Shown: in pieces, positions 17,139 to 25,798 of the stretch
Numbering within the stretch: the first letter of the stretch is position 1
Layout of the letters: each line of letters begins with the position of its first letter
NCBI RefSeq assembly: GCF_003001935.1
Contig: NZ_PVNG01000036.1
Location: 22,283-86,282, forward strand
Reading direction: 5' to 3'
Length of the DNA stretch: 64,000 nucleotides
From: Nonomuraea fuscirosea
GTDB taxonomy: Bacteria > Actinomycetota > Actinomycetes > Streptosporangiales > Streptosporangiaceae
The notes under the pieces: generated by a model
The model's database searches: none
What the model saw: only the letters and a program-made list of their open reading frames with translations
What the model was told of the DNA's origin: nothing
Position numbers and translations under genes: made by a program

Positions 17139-17905
17139 CGCTGCTGGAGGCCAGGGAGGTCGGGTTCGCCTACCGGGGCGGGACGCCCGTGCTCTCCGAC
17201 GTGTCCGTCACGGTGACGGCGGGACGCAACCTGGCGCTGGTCGGTGAGTCGGGTGCGGGCAAGAGCACGCTGCTTCGGCTGCTGCTGGGCCTGGCCCGGC
17301 CCAGTACGGGTGAGGTTTTGTTCGACGGCCGGCCGCTGCGGCCGGGACGCGACCGGGAATTCCGGCGCAGCGCGCAGCCGGTGTTCCAGGACCCGTACTC
17401 GTCGCTCGATCCCCGCCAGCCGGTGGACCGCATCGTGTCGGAGCCGCTGCGGGCGATGCGGATCGGCGCCCGCGACGAGATCGGCGACCGGGTGGCGCAG
17501 ACGCTGCGCGCCGTCGGCCTGCCGGCGGACGCCGCGCGCCGCTATCCGCACGAGTTCTCCGGCGGGCAGCGGCAGCGCATCGCGATCGCCAGGGCCATCG
17601 TGTGCGAGCCGCGGATCCTGCTGGCCGACGAGCCGGTCAGCGCGCTCGACGTGACCACCCGGGTGCGCCTGGTCGAGTTGCTGCGGGAGCTGAAGGCCAC
17701 CAGGGAGCTGACGCTGGTGATGGTCTCGCACGACCTGGCCGTGGTGAGCGCTCTGTGCGACGAGATCGCCGTACTGGACGCGGGCCGGATCGTGGAGCAG
17801 GGGGCGAGCGCGGCCGTGCTCGGATCGCCCGAGCACCCTCACACGCGCCGCCTCGTCGCCAGCGTCCCCCGCCTGCGCCGGGACACCGGCCCGGCGGCTC
17901 CCTGA
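17135..17905 (+). CDS. ABC transporter ATP-binding protein, DppF/NikE type
   Basis: 256 residues. Walker A GESGAGKS at residues 37-44, Q-loop VFQDPYSSLDPRQP, signature FSGGQRQRIAIARAI, Walker B ILLADEPVSALD, switch His in VSHDLAVV, and the Dpp-type ending EHPHTRRLVAS. The phrase YSSLDPR is typical of the F subunit. It completes a five-gene importer (binding protein, two permeases, two ATPases). The gene ends 17 bases from the convergent AI-2E permease, with no clear terminator between them. Confidence 0.92.
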   Translation: MTLLEAREVGFAYRGGTPVLSDVSVTVTAGRNLALVGESGAGKSTLLRLLLGLARPSTGEVLFDGRPLRPGRDREFRRSAQPVFQDPYSSLDPRQPVDRIVSEPLRAMRIGARDEIGDRVAQTLRAVGLPADAARRYPHEFSGGQRQRIAIARAIVCEPRILLADEPVSALDVTTRVRLVELLRELKATRELTLVMVSHDLAVVSALCDEIAVLDAGRIVEQGASAAVLGSPEHPHTRRLVASVPRLRRDTGPAAP

Positions 17906-17922
17906 CCGGCCCCTCGTCCTGG

Positions 17923-19155
17923 TCAAGGCGCGGGGCGGGGGCCGCCGTCCTTGGGTGCGGCCCGAGCCTGGTCCGTGCGCGGCTCGGGCTCCGTCGCCGG
18001 CTCCTCGCCGTCCTCATCCAGGTACGCCTCGGGTACGTCCGGCATGACCGGCATCATCTCCTTACGGGACACGAACGTGTCCACCAGCGACAGCAGCATG
18101 GCCAGCACCGGCACCGCCAGCAGCGCGCCCACCGCCCCGAAGAGCTGCGCCCCCAGCAGCACGCCCGCGAACGCGACCCCCGGATGCATGTTCACCGCCC
18201 GCCCGCTGATGCGCGGCTCCAGCGTCAGGTTCTCCACCTGCTGGTACAGGATCCCCCAGGCCAGCGCCGCCAGCCCGATCCACGGCTGGGGCGAGACCAG
18301 GCCCACCACGGTGGGCAGGGCGATCGCGATGTACGTGCCGATCGTGGGCACGAGCTGGGCCACCATCCCGGTCCACACCGCCAGCGCCAGCCACGAGGGC
18401 AGACCGATCAGCAGGAACACGACGGCCGAGGTGGTGCCGTTGATCGCGGCCAGGATGAGCCGGGCGGAGACGTACCCGCCGGTCTTGACCAGCGACACGT
18501 CCCACACCGTGAGGAAGACCTGCTGGATGCGGCCGGGCAGCAGCTGGGCCAGCCAGCGCCGCAGCCGGGGGCCGTCGGCCGAGAAGTAGAACGTGAGCAG
18601 CAGCAGGGCGAAGGCGTTGAACACCGCCGCGGTGATCGTGCCGAGCAGGCCGAGCACGCCGCCGAGCAGGTCCTGGGCGTAGGTGGCGGCCTGCTGGGGC
18701 GTCAGGTTGATGGAACTGAGGATGGTAGAGATGTCGTACCTTGTGCCGAACCGGGCGTTGATCCACTCGATGGCGCCGGTGACCACCTCGGGCAGCGCGC
18801 GGACGAGTAAAGCGGCCTGCTCGACGAACAGGTTGCCGAACAGGAAGAGGAAGACCGCGGTGAGCAGGGCGATCCCGATCATCACCAGGACGGCCGCGGC
18901 GCCCCGGCGCATGTGCCGGGCCAACCGGCCGACCGCGGGCTCCATCGCCAGCGACAGGAACCACGCCATCACCACGACGACGATCAGCGATCCGGCGTCG
19001 GTGAGGACGAAGCGGATGAGGTACACCACGACGACGACCGCGACGACGACGAACCCCACCCGCCACACGTTGGCCGGCGAGAACAGCACCTGGACCCGCT
19101 GGGTGGCCTCGGGGCGGGGCTTGCGGGGATTCCGGGGCTCGAACGGCTTGGTCAT
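17923..19155 (-). CDS. AI-2E family transporter (TqsA/PerM-like permease)
   Basis: 410 residues from ATG 19155, preceded by CAGGAGGGTG. Eight predicted membrane segments in the AI-2E_transport pattern: two hydrophobic helices near residues 30-75, a third near 90-110, an amphipathic region 115-190, then five segments between residues 200 and 365. Recognisable landmarks are FYFSADGPRLRRWLAQLLP, GLPSWLALAVWTGMVAQLVPTIGT and NMHPGVAFAGVLLGAQLFG. Both ends are charged cytoplasmic tails; the C-terminal 45 residues are acidic, Pro-rich and probably disordered. Family members include autoinducer exporters and sodium/proton antiporters, so the substrate is open. Confidence 0.88.
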   Translation of the reverse strand: MTKPFEPRNPRKPRPEATQRVQVLFSPANVWRVGFVVVAVVVVVYLIRFVLTDAGSLIVVVVMAWFLSLAMEPAVGRLARHMRRGAAAVLVMIGIALLTAVFLFLFGNLFVEQAALLVRALPEVVTGAIEWINARFGTRYDISTILSSINLTPQQAATYAQDLLGGVLGLLGTITAAVFNAFALLLLTFYFSADGPRLRRWLAQLLPGRIQQVFLTVWDVSLVKTGGYVSARLILAAINGTTSAVVFLLIGLPSWLALAVWTGMVAQLVPTIGTYIAIALPTVVGLVSPQPWIGLAALAWGILYQQVENLTLEPRISGRAVNMHPGVAFAGVLLGAQLFGAVGALLAVPVLAMLLSLVDTFVSRKEMMPVMPDVPEAYLDEDGEEPATEPEPRTDQARAAPKDGGPRPAP

Positions 19156-19315
19156 GGCACCCTCCTGACCGGGGCACGCGGCGATATGCCTCACCGGCAT
19201 CTCTTCCCCGTCCGGAGTGGATCGTGCACGACGCCCCCGGGCACCTGAGCGGACGTGAGGTCCATCAGGGGCTCTCGGGCAGGTGATCACGGTGCCCACG
19301 GCCGGCGCCGGGTGG

Positions 19316-20107
19316 TCACGGGCGGGTGGCGGCGGCCACGAACAGCGGCAGGGCCAGGAAGAGCCGGTCGCGCCGCCCCCGTTCGCGCTGCTCGGTGAGC
19401 CACGCCTCGGCCTGCGCGGCGCTGATCGACCCGGCCGAACGCGCCCGCTCCGCGAGGTCGGCCAGCACGGGCACCGCCGCCGCGCCCGTGAGGACCCAGG
19501 TGTGGACCTCCACGGTGACGTCGATGAAGCCGGCGTCGAGGAGGAGGTTGCGGTGACGGCGGGCGACGCGCGGGCCGGTGACCAGGTCGGCGCGGGCGTG
19601 CACGACGGTACGGGTGAGCGCGGCGTCGTCGGAGTCGACGACGTAGGTGTCCCAGTCCTGCCCGATCAGCACGATGCGCCCGCCCGGAGCCAGCACGCGC
19701 CGCGCCTCGGCGACCGCGCGGGCGGGGTCGTCCAGGATGTGGTACAGCTTCTCGGCCCGGTAACCGCTCAGCTCGCCGTCGGCGAACGGCAGCGCGTAGG
19801 CGCCCGCCACGCGGAAGTCTGCTGCGGGCCATCGCCGGCCGGCCACCTCGATCATCCGCTCGTCGAGGTCCACGCCGACCGGCCGCGCACCCCGTCCGGC
19901 CATCTCCCCCACCGCGCGGCCGGCCCCGCACCCGACGTCGGCGATCGCCGCGCCCGGCGCGAGGCCGAGGAGTTCGTAGGAGCGGGCGCGCAGGCCGGCC
20001 GCCCCGGGGAGTTCGTCGCCGAGGTCGAGCAGGGCGATGAGCGCGTCGGTCTGCTCGCTGGTACGGCCCGTGCCCGGCGTCCTGTCCAGGTTCGTGTTCG
20101 TGTCCAT
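19316..20107 (-). CDS. Class I SAM-dependent methyltransferase
   Basis: 263 residues. Motif I is IADVGCGAGRAVGEMA (residues about 56-71), followed by VGVDLDERMI for the SAM ribose-binding acid, FADGELSGYRAEKLYHILDD, and post-motif LAPGGRIVLIGQDWDTY. The N-terminal 45 residues (LIALLDLGDELPGAAGLRAR) and the substrate half resemble small-molecule methyltransferases of the UbiE/Methyltransf_11 group. Substrate is unknown. The ATG at 20107 lies seven bases after a -10 element, so the message should be leaderless, and its promoter has a MerR-type layout. Confidence 0.85.
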   Translation of the reverse strand: MDTNTNLDRTPGTGRTSEQTDALIALLDLGDELPGAAGLRARSYELLGLAPGAAIADVGCGAGRAVGEMAGRGARPVGVDLDERMIEVAGRRWPAADFRVAGAYALPFADGELSGYRAEKLYHILDDPARAVAEARRVLAPGGRIVLIGQDWDTYVVDSDDAALTRTVVHARADLVTGPRVARRHRNLLLDAGFIDVTVEVHTWVLTGAAAVPVLADLAERARSAGSISAAQAEAWLTEQRERGRRDRLFLALPLFVAAATRP

Positions 20108-20114
20108 GGGGGCG

Positions 20115-20145
20115 ATCCTGCGACTTCAAGTCCGCTTGAAGTCAA
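20115..20145 (-). promoter_or_regulatory. MerR-type promoter of the methyltransferase gene
   Basis: On the minus strand the sequence reads TTGACT, a 19-base spacer, then CAGGAT. The spacer region carries a perfect 8-bp inverted repeat ACTTCAAG-N4-CTTGAAGT (20123-20142). An over-long 19-base spacer with the operator inside it is the layout that MerR-family activators such as SoxR work on. The -10 ends seven bases before the ATG, giving a leaderless transcript. Confidence 0.7.
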
Positions 20146-20292
20146 GCGACCGCCCCGGGCAGGTGAGCACCACCCGCACCGGCGACGAAGCCCGGCGCGC
20201 CGGGTGACCACCTGGAGGAAGGTCACCCGGCAGCGGCCGGGCGGAGCCGCCGGTCAGGCCGCGCGGTGCACCCGGCGCGGCCGAGCCGGTCG

Positions 20293-21699
20293 TCAGGCTC
20301 TCGCTGTGCAGGCGCCCGGCCGGGGAGCCCTGGCCGTGATCAGGTAGCGGTCGATCTGCCGCTCCAGGCAGGTGGACCCGCCGGCGTAGGCCGTGTGACC
20401 GTCGCCGTTCTTCGTCAGCAGCACGCCCTTCGACAGCTGCGCCGCCAGCGCCTTGGCCAGCGCGTACGGCGTCGCCGGGTCACGAGTCGTGCCCACCACG
20501 ACGATCGGCGGCGAGCCGTGGGCCCGCACTTTCTTGGTGAACCTCTTGCCCTTGACCGGCCAGTACGGGCAGCGCAGCTCGGGCCGGTCCAGGCACTGGA
20601 TGGCCCGGAGCGCCTCCAGCGTGTTGGCGTACGTGCCGTCCTCCCGGCGCCCGTTGTACAGGTCGGCGAGACGCAGCAGCAGCGAGCCGTCGCCCTTGAA
20701 CCCCTGGGCCAGCGCCAGACGCAGCGTCGGCCAGTACGCCACTCCGTACAACGCCTGCTGGACCCCGGTGCGCACGACCGCCTCGCTCACCTGGCGGCCG
20801 TCGTAGGTGTTGCGCAGGGGCGCGCGATCGGCCCGCTGGTACAGCGCGTCGATCCGCTTGACCGCCGCACGCACCGAGTGCTTCTTGAACGGGCAGCCCT
20901 TGGCCTTGAAGCAGTCGCGCAGGAACGACTCCAGCGCCGTCCCGAAGCCCGCGGCCTGGCTCTGGACGAACTCGCCGCCCGACTGGTTGGGGTCCTCGGC
21001 GCCGTCCAGCACCATGGCGCGGATCCGCCTCGGGAACAGGTCGGCGTACCGGGCGCCCAGGTAGGTGCCGTACGACCAGCCGAGGTAGGTCAGGCGGGAG
21101 TCGCCCAGCGCCGAACGCATCACGTCCATGTCGCGCGCGGCCTCGCCGGTGCCGACATGGGCGAGCAGGTCCTTGCCCGCGTTGGTCGCGCACGCCTTCG
21201 CGAACGTCTTCGCCCACATCCTGGCCTGCTTGAGCTCGGCCTTGGTGTCGGGCGTCGGGTCGGTGGAGTAGTAGGCGTCCAGGCCCAGCGTACCCAGGCA
21301 GCGTACCGGGGCCGATCCGCCCACGCCGCGCGGGTCGAAGCTCACGATGTCGAACCGCCGGCGCAGTGAGGCCGACACGATCGTCCTGCTCACCTTCAAG
21401 CTGTCCACTCCCGAGACTCCGGGACCGCCGAAGTTGAGCACCAGCGAGCCGATCTTCTTTCCGGTGGCGGGAAGGCGGATGAGGCTGATCTTAATCCGTT
21501 TCCCGGCCGGCTTCGAATAGTCGAGTGGAACCTTCAATGTGGCGCACTGGAAGCCGCCACCGCACGCTGACCAGGCCAGACGCTGTCCATAAAAATCGGA
21601 GACCCGGCCGGGCGCCGTGGCGTTCGCCGTACCGGCCAGGCCGGTCATGGCGATCACGGCGGCGATCACGGGCGAAATGATGATGATGAAACGTCGCAT
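20293..21699 (-). CDS. Secreted alpha/beta hydrolase, tripeptidyl aminopeptidase family (S33, TAP-like C-terminus)
   Basis: 468 residues with an N-terminal signal peptide (MRRFIIIISPVIAAVIAMTG, then cleavage near NATA). LKVPLDYSKPAGKRIKISLI and NFGGPGVSG (oxyanion region) are typical of the Streptomyces Tap/SlpD/SlpE family. The nucleophile is Ser209 in GWSYGTYLG. The C-terminal TAP domain supplies the acid in VGTTRDPATPYALA and the histidine in GDGHTAY. Pairs of Cys at the start and middle may form disulfides, consistent with export. Such enzymes remove tripeptides or act as general exopeptidases outside the cell. The gene is monocistronic. Confidence 0.9.
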   Translation of the reverse strand: MRRFIIIISPVIAAVIAMTGLAGTANATAPGRVSDFYGQRLAWSACGGGFQCATLKVPLDYSKPAGKRIKISLIRLPATGKKIGSLVLNFGGPGVSGVDSLKVSRTIVSASLRRRFDIVSFDPRGVGGSAPVRCLGTLGLDAYYSTDPTPDTKAELKQARMWAKTFAKACATNAGKDLLAHVGTGEAARDMDVMRSALGDSRLTYLGWSYGTYLGARYADLFPRRIRAMVLDGAEDPNQSGGEFVQSQAAGFGTALESFLRDCFKAKGCPFKKHSVRAAVKRIDALYQRADRAPLRNTYDGRQVSEAVVRTGVQQALYGVAYWPTLRLALAQGFKGDGSLLLRLADLYNGRREDGTYANTLEALRAIQCLDRPELRCPYWPVKGKRFTKKVRAHGSPPIVVVGTTRDPATPYALAKALAAQLSKGVLLTKNGDGHTAYAGGSTCLERQIDRYLITARAPRPGACTARA

Positions 21700-21817
21700 A
21701 AGGAAAAAGTGACCGCTTAACCTTGCGGCCCTCTTTAAAGGCGCTGGAATAGATCGCTTGCAAGAACGCCCGCGCCATGGCCGCGCGCCGCCGTCCTTTC
21801 GTGACCGCGCGCCGCCG

Positions 21818-22258
21818 TCAGGGCGCGGAGCGCTCCGGGGCGCGCAGGCCCGCGATGATGCGGTCGAGGGCGGCCAGGTCCGCGGGGTCCAGGGCGAGCA
21901 GGGAGCGCGGCGGGCGGGCCAGGATGCGCTCGGCCTCCTCGGCGACCGCCGTTCCCGCCGCCGTCAGCGTGACGATCCTGCTCCGGCGGTCACCCGGGGC
22001 GATGCTGCGGGTCACGTAGCCGCGCCGCTCCAGGTCGTCCACCATCAGCGTGGTGTACGGCTTGTCGGTGGCCAGCTCGGCGGTCAGCTCCCGCATCGTC
22101 ATCGGCCCGGCCAGCAGCCGGCGCAGCGCCTTGACCCGGAAGAAGCTCATGCCGAGCGTCTCGGCCACCTCCTTGCGACGGTCCTCCTGGCGCAGGACGA
22201 GGTCGTACATGCCGGACCAGACGCGGGAAACCGCCTCCTGGTCGGGGGTGTCGCTCAT
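21818..22258 (-). CDS. MarR family transcriptional regulator
   Basis: 146 residues from ATG 22258, sharing ATGA with the MFS gene upstream. The winged helix is recognisable from LAGPMTMRELTAELATDKPYTTLMVDDLERRGYVTR and the wing APGDRRSRIVTLTAAG. Helices at both ends form the dimer interface. MarR proteins sense small phenolic or lipophilic compounds and commonly repress a neighbouring efflux pump, here the DHA2 exporter encoded just upstream in the same transcript. A palindrome over the MFS start codon is the likely operator. Confidence 0.9.
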   Translation of the reverse strand: MSDTPDQEAVSRVWSGMYDLVLRQEDRRKEVAETLGMSFFRVKALRRLLAGPMTMRELTAELATDKPYTTLMVDDLERRGYVTRSIAPGDRRSRIVTLTAAGTAVAEEAERILARPPRSLLALDPADLAALDRIIAGLRAPERSAP

Positions 22259-23736
22259 GAGGTGTACGCCGTTCCTTCCGCGGTGGGGGCGAGCCGTGCG
22301 GCGGTGCGGGCGGCGCTGTCGCGGGCCCAGCCGGTCGTGGTCAGGATACCGAGCAGGAGGATCACCAGTCCGGCGCCGGCCACGATCCACCAGCCGATGC
22401 GGCTGGCCACGGGGAAGCCGGTGGCGAACGGGCCGGACACCGCCGAGGTGACCAGCGAGCCGATGACCGCTACGCCGAGCACCTGCCCGATCTGCCGGCT
22501 GGTGGAGGCCACCGCCGCGGCCACCCCGGCCCTGGCGCGCGGCATGCCGGACACGGCGGTGTTCGTGATCGGCGCGTTCACCATGCCGAACCCCAGCCCG
22601 AACAGCACGTACGCGACCATGAGCCGCCACAGCGGCATGTCCGCAGACAGGCCCGTCAGGACCAGCCCGCTGAGCGTCAGGCCGGTCCCGGCCACGACCA
22701 GCGGCACGCGCGGCCCGGCGCTGCCGACGATCCGGCCGGCCAGGGGCGCGCAGACCACGGTCAAGCCGGCCATGGGCAGCGTGTAGAGCCCGGCGTGCAG
22801 GGCGGACAGGCCCAGCACGTCCTGGAGATAGAGGGTGTTGAGGAACAGGAACCCGCCCAGCGCGGCCAGGGCGCACACGGCGATCACGGTGGCTCCCGCG
22901 AACGGGACGCTGCGGAAGAAGCGCAGGTCGATCAGTGGTTCGGCGCGGCGCAGCTCGTACGGCACCAGGCAGGCCAGCGCCAGCGCGGCGACCGCGAAGC
23001 AGGCCAGCGTCCGCGGCGAGCCCCAGCCGGCCGCCGGCGCCTCGATGAAGGCGTACGTCACGGTCGTCAGCACCACGATGACCAGCAGCTGGCCGACCGG
23101 GTCCATCCGGCGGGCGCGCGGCGCGCGCGACTCCGGCACGAACAGCGCGCACAGCACGAACGCGGCCAGCCCCACCGGGATGTTGATCCAGAAGATCGCC
23201 TGCCAGCCGGCCGACTCCACCAGGCTGCCGCCGACCAGCGGGCCGAGCGCCATGCTGACGCCGACCACGCTGCCCCACACGCCGATGGCCCTGGCCCGCT
23301 CGCGCGGCTCGGTGAAGGTGTTCGTGATGATCGACATGGCGACCGGGTTGAGCATGGAGCCGCCGACGGCCTGCAGCGCCCGCGCCGCGATGAGCCAGCC
23401 GAGGCCGGGCGCGAGCGAGCACATGAGCGAGCCGAGCGTGAACAGCACCAGCCCCGTCTGAAACGTGCGGCGGCGGCCGAACCGGTCCCCGGTCGAGCCG
23501 GCCAGCATGAGAAGGCTCGCCAGCACCACCGTGTAGGCGTCGATGATCCACTGCAGGCCGGAGACGGAGGCGTTCAGGTCGCGGCGGATGGCGGGCAGCG
23601 CGATGTTCACGATCGTGTTGTCCAGCCCGACGATGAACAGGCTCATGCAGCAGATGCCGAGGACGAGCATCCGCCGGCGGGGGATGAGCACGGGGGCCGA
23701 GTCAGGCGGGGCGGAGACCCGCCCGGTTATCGACAT
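22255..23736 (-). CDS. MFS exporter, DHA2 (14-TMS EmrB/QacA) type
   Basis: 493 residues with about 14 predicted membrane segments. IVGLDNTIVNIALPAIRRDL is the DHA2 motif in the first helix; LQWIIDAYTVVLASLLMLAG and GDRFGRRRTFQTG (motif A) follow, and GPLVGGSLVESAGWQAIFWIN is the antiporter motif C region. It should export drugs or lipophilic compounds using the proton gradient. The ATG at 23736 begins six bases after a consensus -10 (TATAAT), so translation is leaderless. It is co-transcribed with a MarR repressor through an ATGA overlap. Confidence 0.9.
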   Translation of the reverse strand: MSITGRVSAPPDSAPVLIPRRRMLVLGICCMSLFIVGLDNTIVNIALPAIRRDLNASVSGLQWIIDAYTVVLASLLMLAGSTGDRFGRRRTFQTGLVLFTLGSLMCSLAPGLGWLIAARALQAVGGSMLNPVAMSIITNTFTEPRERARAIGVWGSVVGVSMALGPLVGGSLVESAGWQAIFWINIPVGLAAFVLCALFVPESRAPRARRMDPVGQLLVIVVLTTVTYAFIEAPAAGWGSPRTLACFAVAALALACLVPYELRRAEPLIDLRFFRSVPFAGATVIAVCALAALGGFLFLNTLYLQDVLGLSALHAGLYTLPMAGLTVVCAPLAGRIVGSAGPRVPLVVAGTGLTLSGLVLTGLSADMPLWRLMVAYVLFGLGFGMVNAPITNTAVSGMPRARAGVAAAVASTSRQIGQVLGVAVIGSLVTSAVSGPFATGFPVASRIGWWIVAGAGLVILLLGILTTTGWARDSAARTAARLAPTAEGTAYTS

Positions 23737-23749
23737 ATAATGATTATAT
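23735..23749. promoter_or_regulatory. Palindromic operator over the -10 and start codon of the DHA2 gene
   Basis: ATATAAT-G-ATTATAT is a perfect 7-1-7 palindrome. On the minus strand it contains TATAAT (23748-23743) and reaches into the ATG at 23736, so a bound MarR dimer would block both transcription and start of the leaderless message. It is strikingly AT-rich against its surroundings. Confidence 0.65.
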
Positions 23750-23794
23750 TCGCATAACTAAGTACCTTGAAACCGCATCGAGCGGGCCCGGACG

Positions 23795-25048
23795 CTACAC
23801 GGGCGAGCCGAACCCGATGCCTTCGCCGCCGTCCTCAAGCTCCAGCAGCCCCTCGATGCCGTTCTCGAGGAACCGGGCGGTCTCCGCGGCGCGGGGCAGC
23901 ATGGTCTTCTCGTACGTACGGACGGCGTCGCCGACCGTGGCGGAGCCGGCCAGCGCGAGCGCGAGTTCGCAGGCGTCCAGCATGGCCAGGTTGGCGCCGA
24001 CGCCCAGCGGGGGCATGAGGTGGGCGGCGTCGCCGAGCAGGGTCACGGCGGGGTCGTGCTCCCAGGCGTGCGGCACGGGCAGGGCGAACAGCGGGCGGTC
24101 CACGTACGGGCCGTCGTTGTCGGCGATCATCCGGAGCATGGACGGCGACCAGCCGGAGAAGGCGTCCAGCAGCCGGGCGCGGATCCCGGCGGTGTCGCCG
24201 GCGTCCAGCCCGCTCGCCGCGATCCAGCCCTGGGGCAGGCGCTGGACGATGTAGACCCGGATGTGGTCGCCGCTGTTGCGCTGGGCGAACAGGGCGCGGT
24301 CGCCGTCGGCGGCGAGGGCGCCGCCCTGCCCGACGAGCGCGGCCAGGGCGGGGTGCGCGTTCTCGACGTCGTGGAACCAGGCCTCCAGGAAGCCGGCCCC
24401 GATGTAGCGCGGCACGGCCGCCGACACCGCCGGGCGGACCCGGGAGAACGCGCCGTCGGCCCCGATGACCAGGTCGGCCTCGACGGCCGTCCCGTCACGG
24501 AACCGCAGCCACCTCGGACCACCCTCCCGGCCACCACCCGAGCCGTCTTTCACCCCGTCACCCGAACCGCCGCCCGGGCCGCCGCCCGGGCCGCCGCCCG
24601 GGCCGCCATCCGGGCCGCCATCCGGGCCGTCGCCGGGGCCGCTGACCGCTTCGAGGGCGTGGTCCCATCGCACGGTGCCCGGCTCCAGCGAGTCGAGCAG
24701 CAGCTTGCGCAGCACGCCCCGGTCGATCTCAGGGCGGGACAGCTCGCCCTCGTCCGGAAGGTGACGGCGCACGATCCGGCCCGCCGGATCGAGCCGGCGC
24801 ATCTCCTGCCCCTCCGGGCGGGCCAGCCGGAAGAACTCCTCGATCAGGCCGGCCTCGCGCAGGGCGATCTGCCCGTCGTCGGCGTGCAGGTCGAGGGTGC
24901 CGCCCTGGTCACGGGCCCGTGGATGCGGGTCGCGGTCGTAGACCGTCACGGGGATGCCGTGGTTCTGCAGGATGCGGGCGCAGGTGAGCCCGCCGGGACC
25001 CGCTCCGACGACGGCGATCCTGGCGGCGGCCGGTGCTGGTGAGCGCAT
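23795..25048 (-). CDS. FAD-dependent monooxygenase, TetX-like group
   Basis: 417 residues. IAVVGAGPGGLTCARILQNHG is the Rossmann GxGxxG motif, followed by the acidic end of the second strand (VTVYDRD). DQGGTLDLHADDGQIALREAGL is characteristic of TetX-type flavoprotein hydroxylases. Later come DLVIGADGAFSRVRPAV (DG motif) and VTLLGDAAHLMPPLGVGANLAMLDA (GD motif). These enzymes hydroxylate aromatic or polyketide substrates, and some inactivate tetracyclines; the substrate here is not known. Residues about 136-177 are a Gly/Pro/Asp-rich insertion made by a 12-bp tandem repeat, which family members lack. It diverges from a tetR gene that probably controls it. Confidence 0.87.
   Translation of the reverse strand: MRSPAPAAARIAVVGAGPGGLTCARILQNHGIPVTVYDRDPHPRARDQGGTLDLHADDGQIALREAGLIEEFFRLARPEGQEMRRLDPAGRIVRRHLPDEGELSRPEIDRGVLRKLLLDSLEPGTVRWDHALEAVSGPGDGPDGGPDGGPGGGPGGGPGGGSGDGVKDGSGGGREGGPRWLRFRDGTAVEADLVIGADGAFSRVRPAVSAAVPRYIGAGFLEAWFHDVENAHPALAALVGQGGALAADGDRALFAQRNSGDHIRVYIVQRLPQGWIAASGLDAGDTAGIRARLLDAFSGWSPSMLRMIADNDGPYVDRPLFALPVPHAWEHDPAVTLLGDAAHLMPPLGVGANLAMLDACELALALAGSATVGDAVRTYEKTMLPRAAETARFLENGIEGLLELEDGGEGIGFGSPV
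24570..24641. repeat. 12-bp tandem repeat x6 inside the monooxygenase gene
   Basis: Six consecutive 12-base units: three identical CCGCCCGGGCCG, two CCATCCGGGCCG and one TCGCCGGGGCCG. Translated on the minus strand they give GGPD/GGPG tetrapeptides within the loop between the FAD-binding half and the next strand. The repeat stays in frame. Confidence 0.9.
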
Positions 25049-25126
25049 GACTTGTCCTCTCGTTCATGACCCTCGCGAAGCCGCGGGGGCTCCGTGGAAC
25101 GAGCTCCACAAAAGCAGACTCGATTA

Positions 25127-25149
25127 AAAAGTGCAACCAGTCAACTTTT
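25127..25149. promoter_or_regulatory. Putative TetR operator between monooxygenase and tetR
   Basis: AAAAGT (25127-25132) and ACTTTT (25144-25149) form an inverted repeat with an 11-base centre, in an AT-rich patch of the divergent gap. It lies 31 bases before the tetR ATG and about 78 bases before the monooxygenase start. Confidence 0.5.
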
Positions 25150-25180
25150 GAACCGGGACCACCTTTGCTAGGGTGTCCGT

Positions 25181-25798
25181 ATGGACAAGCCACCCGTCGT
25201 CGGCCGCCGCGAGCGCAAGAAGGCGGCCACCCGTCAGGCGATCGCCGACGCCGCACTGGAGCTGTTCCTGGAGCGCGGCTACGACGGGGTGAGCATCAGG
25301 GACATCGCCGACGCCGCCGACGTGTCGACCACGACGCTGTTCAAGCACTTCCCCGGCAAGGAGGCCCTGGTCTTCGACCAGGAGGAGAATCTGGAGGCGG
25401 AGCTGATCGGCGCCGTACGTCAGCGCCCCGCCGGTCAGAGCGTCATCGACGCGCTGCGCGAGCACGCCCTCAGGTCCTGGCTCCCCGTCGCGACCCACCC
25501 GCGCTGGGCCGAGTTCAGCCGGCTCCTCGACTCCACACCGGTGCTCCGCGAATACGCCAAGCGCATGTGGACCCGCCACGCGGACGCGCTCAGCGCCGCC
25601 ATCGCCGACGACGCGGGGGTCGGCCACGACGACCTCGCCTGCCAGGCCCTCGCCCGGTTCGTCCTGGAGATCCCGGCACTCACCCGAAGCCGCCCGGACC
25701 ATCGGGCCGCCGTCGAGGAGCTCTTCGACCTCCTCACCCACGGCTGGCGCCCGCCCGTGCCCGCGAAAGGTCAGGCCCGGCTACCCGCTCCCCAGTAG
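25181..25798 (+). CDS. TetR/AcrR family transcriptional regulator
   Basis: 205 residues. The HTH is AIADAALELFLERGYDGVSI followed by IADAADVSTTTLFKHFPGKEAL (residues about 17-60). The C-terminal half is an all-helical ligand-binding and dimer domain of the common actinobacterial kind (LRSWLPVATHPRWAEFSRLL). The gene diverges from the TetX-like monooxygenase across 132 bases with an inverted repeat, so it probably represses that gene and senses its substrate. The ATG at 25181 fits the family start. The 3' end overlaps a small convergent open frame by 28 bases. Confidence 0.88.
   Translation: MDKPPVVGRRERKKAATRQAIADAALELFLERGYDGVSIRDIADAADVSTTTLFKHFPGKEALVFDQEENLEAELIGAVRQRPAGQSVIDALREHALRSWLPVATHPRWAEFSRLLDSTPVLREYAKRMWTRHADALSAAIADDAGVGHDDLACQALARFVLEIPALTRSRPDHRAAVEELFDLLTHGWRPPVPAKGQARLPAPQ

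Noticed and set aside
13023..17905. Calling the ABC importer a nickel or dipeptide system by name
   Set aside because: Binding-protein sequence alone does not separate nickel, dipeptide and oligopeptide systems, and no metal or peptide enzymes flank the operon.
23795..25048. Calling the monooxygenase a tetracycline-resistance gene
   Set aside because: TetX-like family features are present, but many relatives act in secondary metabolism and no tetracycline-specific residues can be verified by eye.
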